9,593 nucleotides of DNA from Chloroflexota bacterium (lineage in GTDB: Bacteria > Chloroflexota > UBA6077), in NCBI GenBank assembly GCA_021788565.1, contig JAJYKO010000140.1:1-9593 (forward strand), written 5' to 3'. A model generated the notes under the pieces. That model did not search any database. It saw nothing but the letters and a program-made list of their open reading frames with translations, and was not told the DNA's origin. A program made the position numbers and the translations under genes. Of this stretch, positions 1 through 5,058 are shown in pieces. Every line of letters begins with the position of its first letter. The first letter of the stretch is position 1.

Positions 1-88
1 TGCCGGCGTAGTCGAACTCCGCGGCCTGCCCGATCACGATGGGACCCGACCCGATCACCATTACCTTCTTGATTGACTTATCTGCCAC
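1..88 (-). CDS. carB: Carbamoyl-phosphate synthase large subunit, N-terminal 29 codons (partial, runs off the window)
   Basis: The minus-strand frame from the GTG at 88-86 reads [20 protein letters not shown], then QAAEFDYAG. This is the signature start of CarB, the synthetase subunit that makes carbamoyl phosphate from bicarbonate, ATP and ammonia delivered by CarA. The GSGP segment belongs to the first ATP-grasp/pre-ATP-grasp half. The full protein is normally about 1,070 residues, so nearly all of it lies outside the window. I chose the GTG because a G-rich ribosome-binding sequence (GGGGG, 94-98) lies 5 bases upstream and the family begins a few residues before [10 protein letters not shown]. 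The binding site overlaps the last codons of the four-helix-bundle gene, whose TAG stop (91-93) is 2 bases from the carB start, so translation may be coupled. CarB is normally directly downstream of CarA; here a foreign-looking gene intervenes. Confidence 0.95.
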   Translation of the reverse strand, partial: MADKSIKKVMVIGSGPIVIGQAAEFDYAG

Positions 89-90
89 AG

Positions 91-543
91 CTACCCCCGG
101 CGATCACCGAGTTCTGAGTTCTGGGTTCTGAGTTCTGAGTTCTGAGTGGGTTTCCTGCGCTTGGTCTCGGCTCTCACGGCATCCCTCTCGATATACGCTC
201 TGAGGGCGCCAATCTGCTTGGATAGCGCCTCGGTCTGGCCCAGGAGTTTTTGAAACCGTTCCTCGTCAAGATAGCCGAGATCCCGGGCGATATAGAGTTG
301 GCTTCTGACTTCTCCACAGGATCCCTTCGCCATCGACAAGAATTGTTGGAACTCCCCGCGACGAAAGCGTTCGAAGCCTTCGGCAACGTTCGACATGATC
401 GACACCGCGGCCCGTTGAATCTGACTAGAGAGTCCCCAGTCCTTCGCAAAAGGCCCTGTCCCAGACACAGAGTAGATATCGCGTGCCAGCTCGCGTGCCT
501 TCTTCCAAACTGCCAGGTCCTCGAAGCGCTGGACTGCCACCAT
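91..543 (-). CDS. Four-helix-bundle protein, S23 / 23S rRNA intervening-sequence family (TIGR02436/PF05635 type)
   Basis: The 150-residue product carries the family pattern in order: FEDLAVW (7-13), a first helix with KKARELA, a D-x-x-L-x-x-Q motif (35-41), S-x-x-x-N-x-AEG (48-56), F-x-x-FL-x-x-AKGS-x-x-E (65-79) and the LGYL turn (89-92). Members are small helical proteins, first seen inside intervening sequences of 23S rRNA genes and related to the Avd accessory protein of diversity-generating retroelements. Their biochemical role is unknown. I start at the ATG at 543 because GGGGAGG (551-557) lies 7 bases upstream; a TTG at 549 would be too close to it. Residues about 133-145 ([13 protein letters not shown]) are not family sequence: they are the translation of the flanking 7-base repeat, and the frame stays open to a TAG next to carB. 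By hand count GC is 204/360 (57%) over 181-540, against 129/180 (72%) in three 60-base samples of carA and pyrC, suggesting transfer. No reverse transcriptase is visible nearby. Confidence 0.85.
   Translation of the reverse strand: MVAVQRFEDLAVWKKARELARDIYSVSGTGPFAKDWGLSSQIQRAAVSIMSNVAEGFERFRRGEFQQFLSMAKGSCGEVRSQLYIARDLGYLDEERFQKLLGQTEALSKQIGALRAYIERDAVRAETKRRKPTQNSELRTQNSELGDRRG
109..147 (+). repeat. Heptamer tandem array, carB-side arm
   Basis: On the plus strand, five 7-base units run from 109 to 143 (GAGTTCT, GAGTTCT, GGGTTCT, GAGTTCT, GAGTTCT), followed by a partial GAGT. It is the reverse complement in kind of the array at 561-609, so the two form inverted ends around the four-helix-bundle gene. 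The minus strand here is translated as that protein's C-terminal tail. The arm ends 11 bases from the carB ribosome-binding sequence. Confidence 0.95.
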
Positions 544-560
544 CGCCAATCCTCCCCATC

Positions 561-609
561 AGAACCCAGAACCCAGAACTCAGAACTCAGAACTCAGAAC
601 TCAGAACAC
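561..609 (+). repeat. Heptamer tandem array, carA-side arm, containing the carA stop codon
   Basis: On the plus strand, seven 7-base units run AGAACCC (x2), AGAACTC (x4) and AGAACAC (one base off). Read on the minus strand this is GTGTTCT, four GAGTTCT and two GGGTTCT. The last codons of carA (Val-Leu-Ser-Ser-Glu-Phe) and its TGA at 587-589 lie within it. The ribosome-binding site of the four-helix-bundle gene begins 4 bases beyond its inner end. Confidence 0.95.
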
Positions 610-1729
610 TCCTATTCTTGATCACTTCGATAAACCTATCGAACAGGTACTGGTTGTCCTGCGGGCCCGGGCTCCCCTCCGGGTGATACTGCACCGAAAA
701 CACCGGCCTGCTGGGATGCGCCAGACCCTCCACCGATCCGTCGTTCAGATTGACGTGGCTCACGTAGAAGCCGCTCTCCGGCGGGATCGAACCGGCGTCC
801 ACCTGGAACTCGTGGTTCTGGGATGTGATGTTCACCCTGCCCGTCGCCAGCTCCTTCACGGGATGATTGCCCCCGTGGTGCCCGAACTTGATCCGGCTGG
901 TCGTCGCCCCGATCGCGAGCCCCAGGATCTGGTGCCCCAGGCAGATCCCGAATACCGGAATGTTCGTGTTCAGCAGCTCCCGCGTCGTCTCCACCACTTG
1001 GGCAAGACTCGCGGGGTCGCCTGGACCGTTGCACAGCAGCACGCCGTCCGGATTGAGGTCCTGGATCTCCCGCGCGGTGGCGGCATGGCGCAAGTTCGTC
1101 ACCCTGGCACCACGCCGAACCAGCGACCTGATGATGTTGTGCTTGACCCCGACGTCGAGCAGCACCACGTGCGGCCCCGTTCCCTCGTGCCCCACCCGCA
1201 GCACGTCGGCCTCCGAGCCCGCCCCGCTCACCTCCCCCACGAGGTCCTTGTCGGAGAGGGATGTCACATGCTGCACCTCGTCCAGCATCTCCTCCAGCTC
1301 CGTGTCATCGGGGGGCGCTTCCCGCTGGAACAGCATCGCGCGCATCGTGCCCTTGGTGCGCAGCACCCGCGTGATGGCGCGGGTGTCCACGCCCTGCATG
1401 GCAGGCACGCCGTGCCTGGCCAGCCACTGGTCCAGGCTCTCGTCGCCCTGCCAGTGGTGGTAGTATGGAGCGTAGTCCCGAACGATTAGGGCCGCGACCC
1501 ACGGCCGCGTCGACTCGTTGGAGAACGGGCTCACTCCGTAGTTGCCGATCTGTGGGTGGGTCATCACCACCATCTGGCCCCTGTAGGAGGGATCGCTGCA
1601 CACCTCCTGGTAGCCCGTCATCGACGTATTGAAGACGACCTCCCCCTCGGCGCCCGCCTCCGCCCCAAACGGCGTCCCCACGAACGTCGACCCGTCTTCG
1701 AGAACCAATATCGCGTGCTTCCTAGCCAC
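587..1729 (-). CDS. carA: Carbamoyl-phosphate synthase small (glutamine amidotransferase) subunit
   Basis: The 380-residue product hydrolyses glutamine and passes ammonia to CarB, for UMP and arginine synthesis. The N-terminal CPSase_sm_chain domain (about 4-135) begins ILVLEDGSTFVG and includes NTSMTGYQE. The class I glutamine amidotransferase domain (about 187-372) has NGPGDP (234-239), the nucleophile Cys263 in GICLGHQ, and the His349/Glu351 pair in QYHPEGSPGP. All catalytic residues are present. I chose the GTG at 1729-1727, which gives VARKHAILVLEDG, because an upstream extension would be Gly/Pro-rich sequence from the adjoining palindromic repeat. GGGGG (1734-1738) lies 4 bases before the GTG, a weak site. 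The protein would naturally end near VIKN; the final VLSSEF and the TGA come from the inserted heptamer array. It lies 79 bases downstream of pyrC within the pyr operon. Confidence 0.97.
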   Translation of the reverse strand: MARKHAILVLEDGSTFVGTPFGAEAGAEGEVVFNTSMTGYQEVCSDPSYRGQMVVMTHPQIGNYGVSPFSNESTRPWVAALIVRDYAPYYHHWQGDESLDQWLARHGVPAMQGVDTRAITRVLRTKGTMRAMLFQREAPPDDTELEEMLDEVQHVTSLSDKDLVGEVSGAGSEADVLRVGHEGTGPHVVLLDVGVKHNIIRSLVRRGARVTNLRHAATAREIQDLNPDGVLLCNGPGDPASLAQVVETTRELLNTNIPVFGICLGHQILGLAIGATTSRIKFGHHGGNHPVKELATGRVNITSQNHEFQVDAGSIPPESGFYVSHVNLNDGSVEGLAHPSRPVFSVQYHPEGSPGPQDNQYLFDRFIEVIKNRSVLSSEF

Positions 1730-1748
1730 ATCGCCCCCACTAAGAACA

Positions 1749-1814
1749 CCTGTAGGGGCCGGCGGCCCTGCCGGCCCGCCTGGGCGGGCGGACACAGCGG
1801 TCCGCCCCTACAGG
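1749..1814. repeat. Palindromic intergenic element (REP/MITE-like) containing the pyrC stop codon
   Basis: Outer arms CCTGTAGGGGC (1749-1759) and its exact reverse complement (1804-1814) enclose two further hairpins. One has arms GGCCGGC (1757-1763) and GCCGGCC (1770-1776). The other has arms GGGCGGAC (1786-1793) and GTCCGCCC (1800-1807). The whole can fold as a three-stem cruciform. It fills nearly the entire pyrC-carA gap, and the pyrC TAG (1808-1810) lies inside its right arm. TGTAGGGGC-type palindromes are, to my knowledge, dispersed in many copies in several bacterial genomes; copy number here cannot be seen. Confidence 0.8.
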
Positions 1815-3151
1815 CTTGGATACGCTTTCCTTCCCTCAACCACCGTCGCCATCACCCGACCGCGAAGCGTCACCCCTGCCAGCGGCGTATTCTTCCCCTT
1901 CGAAAAGAACTTCGCGGGATCCACAACCCACTCGGCATCCGGATCGAAGATCACCACGTCCGCCGGGGCGCCCTTGCGCAGCGTCCCATAGGGCAGCTTC
2001 AGGAGGCGTGCCGGTTCGATAGTCAGGTACTTTATCATGGTTGGCAGGTCCAGGTCTCCCCGATGCACCAGCCACATCAACGCACCCAGGGCCGTTTCCA
2101 GCCCCGAGATGCCGCTGGCCGCCTGCCCGTACTCGCACTCCTTGTCCACGACCGTGTGGGGCGCGTGGTCCGTAGCGATCGCGTCGAACAGCCCATCCCT
2201 CAGCGCCGCGAGGCACACCTCCACGTCGCGCTCGGTTCGCAGGGGCGGCGCCACCCGCGTGTTGGTGTCGTACGGCACCGTCGGTATCCTGCCCCATTTC
2301 TCCAGGACCGTGGGCGAGGCCCACTTGCCCCCCGCCACCCAGTCCTCGGTCATGGTCAGGTGGTGCGGCGTCACCTCGGCCGTCACCGGCAGCCCTTCCT
2401 CTTTGGCGGCCCGGATCAGATCGACCGCCCCCGCCGCGCTGACGTGCTGGAAATGGACGTGCCCCCCGGTCTGTCTGCACAGGGCGATGTCCCTGGCAAC
2501 TATCGACTCCTCGGCGGCCGACGGATTCCCGCGCAGCCCCAGCAGCGCCGATATCCTGCCCTCGTGCATCAGCCCTCCGGCGACCAGCGCCGGATCCTCG
2601 CAGTGCTGCGCGATGGGCCGGCCCAGCATCCTGGAGTACTCGAGCGCGTGCCGCATCAGCTTCGCGTTGGACACCACGTGACCGTCGTCTGTGAAGGCCA
2701 GCGCGCCCGCGTCCGCCATCTCCCCAAGCTCGGAAAGCTCCTCCGACTTCTCCCCCTTGGTCACCGTTCCGGTCGTGAAGACGCGCACCGCGCCCTCGCG
2801 CCGCCCGGTCTCCAGGACGAACTCCACGTCGGCCCTCGTGTCGACGGTCGGTTTGGTGTTGGGCATCGCCACCACCGTGGTGAACCCGCCCGCCGCGGCG
2901 GCCCGCGTCCCTGTGGCGATGGTCTCCTTCTCCTCGAAGCCCGGCTGCCTCAGGTGGACGTGCACGTCCACGAAGCCCGGGGCCACCACCTTGCCGCCGG
3001 CGTCGATCACCATCTCCGCCGGGAGGCCGCCAGGCGGCTCGATCCGGCCCAGGTCGTCCACCATGCCGTCCACGATGCGAAGGTTGGCCGGACCGTCGAT
3101 ACCCTGGCTCGGGTCCAGCAGGCGACCGTTTACTATCCAGAGCTCGCTCAT
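1808..3151 (-). CDS. pyrC: Dihydroorotase (type I)
   Basis: The 447-residue amidohydrolase cyclises N-carbamoyl-aspartate to dihydroorotate, step three of UMP synthesis. Visible motifs are the metal site HVHLR (His64, His66) after GFVDV, AFTDDGH, QHCED, FQHVSAAGAV, the TAEVTPHH segment, NTRVAPPLR and the catalytic Asp in ATDHAPH. These place it with class I bacterial dihydroorotases such as the Bacillus enzyme. It is somewhat longer than the usual 425-430 residues; a stretch after TPHHLTMTED (about WVAGG to PYDTN) looks like the extra part. The ATG at 3151-3149 overlaps the pyrB stop as ATGA, with a purine-rich GAGGTGGAG just upstream, so translation is probably coupled to pyrB. The gene ends Ser-Leu-stop inside the right arm of the palindromic element (1749-1814), so the native C-terminus may have been altered by a residue or two. 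Confidence 0.97.
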   Translation of the reverse strand: MSELWIVNGRLLDPSQGIDGPANLRIVDGMVDDLGRIEPPGGLPAEMVIDAGGKVVAPGFVDVHVHLRQPGFEEKETIATGTRAAAAGGFTTVVAMPNTKPTVDTRADVEFVLETGRREGAVRVFTTGTVTKGEKSEELSELGEMADAGALAFTDDGHVVSNAKLMRHALEYSRMLGRPIAQHCEDPALVAGGLMHEGRISALLGLRGNPSAAEESIVARDIALCRQTGGHVHFQHVSAAGAVDLIRAAKEEGLPVTAEVTPHHLTMTEDWVAGGKWASPTVLEKWGRIPTVPYDTNTRVAPPLRTERDVEVCLAALRDGLFDAIATDHAPHTVVDKECEYGQAASGISGLETALGALMWLVHRGDLDLPTMIKYLTIEPARLLKLPYGTLRKGAPADVVIFDPDAEWVVDPAKFFSKGKNTPLAGVTLRGRVMATVVEGRKAYPSL

Positions 3152-4200
3152 CTCTTCTCCACCTCGACGGGTAGGTTGACGTTTGGCCCGATCAGCAGGT
3201 AGAGAAGCGCCATCCGGATTGCGACCCCGTTGGCCACCTGCTCCTCGATGACCGACTGCGCGCCGTGGGCTACGTCGGGAGCGATCTCGATCCCCTCGTT
3301 CATGGGGCCAGGATGCATCACCAGCGCCTCCGGCTTCGCCCTGCTCAACCGCTCGCCGCTGACCTGGAACATCCGCACGTACTCCCGCATGCTCGGCAGC
3401 AGCCCCGCCTGCATCCGCTCCAGCTGGAGCCGAAGCGCCATCACCACGTCCGCACCCTCGATCGCCCTGTCCAGATCGAAGGAGAGCCTCAGCCCGGGCA
3501 TTACCTCGCCCTCGTTGGCGGAGGCGGCCTGCACGAACCAGCTTGGCATCAGCGTGGCGGGGCCGCAGATGGTTACCTCTGCCCCCAGCTTGGTCAGGGC
3601 CCACATGTTGGAGCGCGCGACGCGGCTGTGCAGGATGTCGCCCACGATCACGATCTTGCGTCCCTCGAGGCTGCCCAGTTTGCCCCGGATGGTGTACGCG
3701 TCCAGCAGCCCCTGGCTCGGGTGTGCGTGCCACCCGTCGCCCGCGTTGATCACGCACCCCCTTACTATCCTGGCTGCCAGGTAAGGAGCGCCGGAGTACG
3801 AGTGGCGGATCACCACCGCATCCGCCCCGATCGCCTGAAGGGTGCACAGCGTGTCCACCAGCGACTCGCCCTTGCTGACGCTGCTGGAGCTGGCCGCTAC
3901 ACTCACCGTATCCGCGCCCAGGTTCCGAGCCGCCGTCTCGAAGGAGACTCGCGTTCTGGTGCTGGCCTCGTAGAACAGGGTCACCACCGTCTTCCCACGC
4001 AGGGTCGGGACCTTCTTGATCGGCCTCCGAAGGATCTCCTTCATGATCTCCGCGGTGTCCAGCACCCGGAGGATCTCCTCCTTCGAGAAGTCGTCCAGGT
4101 CCAGCAGATGCCGCCGCCCGAAGGCTCCGCGCTGCCGTCCGATCAGAGGCGCGTTCTCGATCTCCAACCCGCTAGCCGCGCTCATAATGGCTTCCGCCAT
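3148..4200 (-). CDS. pyrB: Aspartate carbamoyltransferase catalytic subunit
   Basis: The 350-residue product condenses carbamoyl phosphate with aspartate. It has the carbamoyl-phosphate loop STRTR (80-84) in [13 protein letters not shown], Lys110 in [13 protein letters not shown] (160-167), the aspartate-domain [12 protein letters not shown], and HPGPMNEG (296-303). The N-terminal 28 residues before [12 protein letters not shown] are longer than in many homologues. The ATG at 4200 is supported by AGGAGG (4207-4212) at a 6-base spacing. That site lies within the end of pyrR, so the two genes overlap by 29 bases. The stop overlaps the pyrC start. No pyrI-like regulatory subunit gene is visible, which suits transcriptional control by PyrR instead of allosteric control through PyrI. 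Confidence 0.98.
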   Translation of the reverse strand: MAEAIMSAASGLEIENAPLIGRQRGAFGRRHLLDLDDFSKEEILRVLDTAEIMKEILRRPIKKVPTLRGKTVVTLFYEASTRTRVSFETAARNLGADTVSVAASSSSVSKGESLVDTLCTLQAIGADAVVIRHSYSGAPYLAARIVRGCVINAGDGWHAHPSQGLLDAYTIRGKLGSLEGRKIVIVGDILHSRVARSNMWALTKLGAEVTICGPATLMPSWFVQAASANEGEVMPGLRLSFDLDRAIEGADVVMALRLQLERMQAGLLPSMREYVRMFQVSGERLSRAKPEALVMHPGPMNEGIEIAPDVAHGAQSVIEEQVANGVAIRMALLYLLIGPNVNLPVEVEKR

Positions 4201-4738
4201 CGCCGTCCTCCTTCCGGGTCAGGACAACCTCGTCCACCCCGTCGATCTCGACCACGCGGACCGCCACGTCCTCCTCGCGAGACGTCGGCACGTTCTTTCC
4301 CACGAAGTCGGCCCGTATTGGAAGTTCCCTGTGGCCGCGGTCCACCAGGGTCATCAGCCTGATCATCTGAGGGCGCCCGTAGTCGATGAGGGCATCCATG
4401 GCAGCTCGAATGGTCCTGCCCGTGTATAGAACGTCGTCCACCAGCACGATGCGCTTGTCGGTGATGTCGACGGGGATATCCGTTGGCCCCATCGGCAGAG
4501 GACCGCGAGTGAACACGTCGTCGCGATACATGGTTATGTCGAGTTCCCCAAGCGGGACGTCCCTGTCCTCGAACTCGCGGATCCGGCCGGCGATCCGCTG
4601 GGCCAGCGGAACCCCCCGCGTACGCAGCCCCACCAGCACCAACCCGCTCGTGCCCTCGTTCCACTCGACGATCTCGTGAGCGATCCTGGTGAGCGCTCTA
4701 CGCATGTCGTCTGCGGTCATGATCATCTTACTAGCCAC
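4172..4738 (-). CDS. pyrR: Bifunctional pyr operon attenuation regulator / uracil phosphoribosyltransferase
   Basis: The 188-residue type I phosphoribosyltransferase-fold protein in its family binds pyr leader RNA when loaded with UMP and promotes termination; many members also convert uracil plus PRPP to UMP. Visible are [11 protein letters not shown] (13-23), [14 protein letters not shown] (33-46), and the PRPP-binding loop [13 protein letters not shown] (97-109). [19 protein letters not shown] (131-149) is also typical of the family. I chose the GTG at 4738-4736 because AGGAGG (4744-4749) lies 5 bases upstream and the resulting N-terminus fits the family. Extending upstream would translate the leader terminator. 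It is the first gene of the operon and directly follows a matching PyrR-binding hairpin and terminator, giving autoregulation. Its end overlaps pyrB by 29 bases. Confidence 0.96.
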   Translation of the reverse strand: MASKMIMTADDMRRALTRIAHEIVEWNEGTSGLVLVGLRTRGVPLAQRIAGRIREFEDRDVPLGELDITMYRDDVFTRGPLPMGPTDIPVDITDKRIVLVDDVLYTGRTIRAAMDALIDYGRPQMIRLMTLVDRGHRELPIRADFVGKNVPTSREEDVAVRVVEIDGVDEVVLTRKEDGDGGSHYERG

Positions 4739-4759
4739 AATCCCCTCCTGAAACGGGGC

Positions 4760-4800
4760 AAAAAAAGACCTCCTGCCCGGCCATTCGCCGCGCAAGAGGC
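4760..4800 (-). terminator. Intrinsic terminator of the pyr leader (attenuator)
   Basis: In the minus-strand RNA, GCCUCUUGC (4800-4792) pairs with GCAGGAGGU (4776-4768) as a 9-bp stem with two G-U pairs. A 15-base loop contains a small GGC/GCC stem. After one C comes a run of seven U (4766-4760). It stands 21 bases before the pyrR start, so termination here would shut off the whole operon. The 5' arm GCCUC can alternatively pair with GAGGC of the upstream PyrR hairpin. Confidence 0.85.
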
Positions 4801-4828
4801 TCCATCGGTTCCCGTGCCATCGCCTACT

Positions 4829-4859
4829 CCTTTCCGGCCTCACAGGACCGGATTAAAGG
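4829..4859 (-). promoter_or_regulatory. PyrR-binding anti-antiterminator hairpin
   Basis: The RNA from 4849 to 4836 matches the PyrR consensus ARUCCNGNGAGGYU at every position except the outermost pair, where A-U is replaced by G-C, preserving pairing. The hairpin has a lower stem CCUUU/AAAGG (4859-4855 with 4833-4829) and a 5' bulge AAU. An upper stem CCGG/CCGG (4851-4848 with 4837-4834) is followed by a bulged U, CC/GG and the conserved loop. This is the architecture of the Bacillus sites. Its GAGGC (4841-4837) is complementary to the terminator's 5' arm, so PyrR-UMP binding should release the terminator. Confidence 0.88.
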
Positions 4860-4868
4860 TTATCGGCC

Positions 4869-4885
4869 GTCGATCCCCGATCGAC
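4869..4885 (-). other. Small hairpin at the 5' end of the pyr leader RNA
   Basis: GTCGATC and GATCGAC form a perfect 7-bp stem with a 3-base loop, starting a few bases after the predicted transcription start. It could protect the 5' end or assist folding of the attenuator; no function is shown by the sequence. Confidence 0.5.
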
Positions 4886-4896
4886 TTACCTCGGGT

Positions 4897-4925
4897 ACTA
4901 TACCACGAAACACCCTCCCCATCAA
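4897..4925 (-). promoter_or_regulatory. Predicted sigma-70-type promoter of the pyr operon
   Basis: The minus strand has TTGATG (4925-4920), a 17-base spacer and TATAGT (4902-4897), close to TTGACA-17-TATAAT. Transcription would begin near 4890, giving a leader of about 150 bases that contains the PyrR hairpin and terminator. Its position immediately before these RNA elements supports it. Confidence 0.65.
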
Positions 4926-4977
4926 GACGAATTGCGCCTTGCCGCTACCCGGTTCGTGGTACGGCCGCGCAGTGTCA

Positions 4978-5036
4978 GGGGATGGCGGCAGGCAGAACCA
5001 ATCTCTTCAGATGGCCATCTGCCTGCCGCCATCCCC
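4978..5036. repeat. Perfect 19-bp inverted repeat with a 21-base loop
   Basis: The arm at 4978-4996 is exactly complementary to 5018-5036 (GGGGATGGCGGCAGGCAGA and its reverse complement). The 12-base palindrome AGATGGCCATCT (5009-5020) overlaps the right arm and offers an alternative fold. It begins 22 bases after the stop of the secreted-protein gene. It could act as a transcription barrier or mRNA 3'-end stabiliser, but no U tract follows it on either strand, so it is not a classical terminator. It may instead be a dispersed palindromic element. Confidence 0.8.
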
Positions 5037-5058
5037 ACTACGCTTGAAGACTGTGCAC

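Larger units (their letters stand above)
109..609 (-). mobile_element. Putative cassette: four-helix-bundle gene bracketed by inverted heptamer arrays, inserted between carA and carB
   Basis: About 500 bases comprising two oppositely oriented heptamer arrays (109-147 and 561-609) and a single gene of lower GC than its surroundings. What is seen directly is the inverted arrays, the composition shift and the interruption of the usually contiguous carA-carB pair. Mobility is inferred. I see no transposase and no convincing target duplication, so the unit would have to move using other enzymes or by recombination between repeat arrays. Confidence 0.6.

Noticed and set aside
91..543. Diversity-generating retroelement, because the four-helix protein resembles Avd
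   Set aside because: No reverse transcriptase, template repeat or variable repeat is present in the window.
109..609. CRISPR array
   Set aside because: The units are contiguous 7-mers without spacers, in inverted blocks, and no cas genes are near.
102..625. GATCAC at 102-107 and 620-625 as a possible target-site duplication around the cassette
   Set aside because: The right copy lies 10 bases outside the array, and GATCAC also occurs at 34-39 and 54-59, so it is a common word here.
683..1489. Long plus-strand open frames opposite carA
   Set aside because: They are antisense shadows of a clear carA gene in GC-rich DNA, with no family motifs or ribosome-binding site.
1556..3202. A 548-residue plus-strand open frame opposite pyrC
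   Set aside because: It is antisense to a well-supported dihydroorotase, crosses the palindromic element, and is His/Arg/Pro-rich as expected of a GC shadow.
3152..3847. Upstream extension of the pyrC frame to 3847
   Set aside because: The extension lies wholly inside pyrB in another frame; the true start is the ATG at 3151 overlapping the pyrB stop.
4739..4843. Extended PyrR start at 4843
   Set aside because: It would translate the leader terminator and PyrR hairpin; the GTG at 4738 has a good ribosome-binding site and fits the family.
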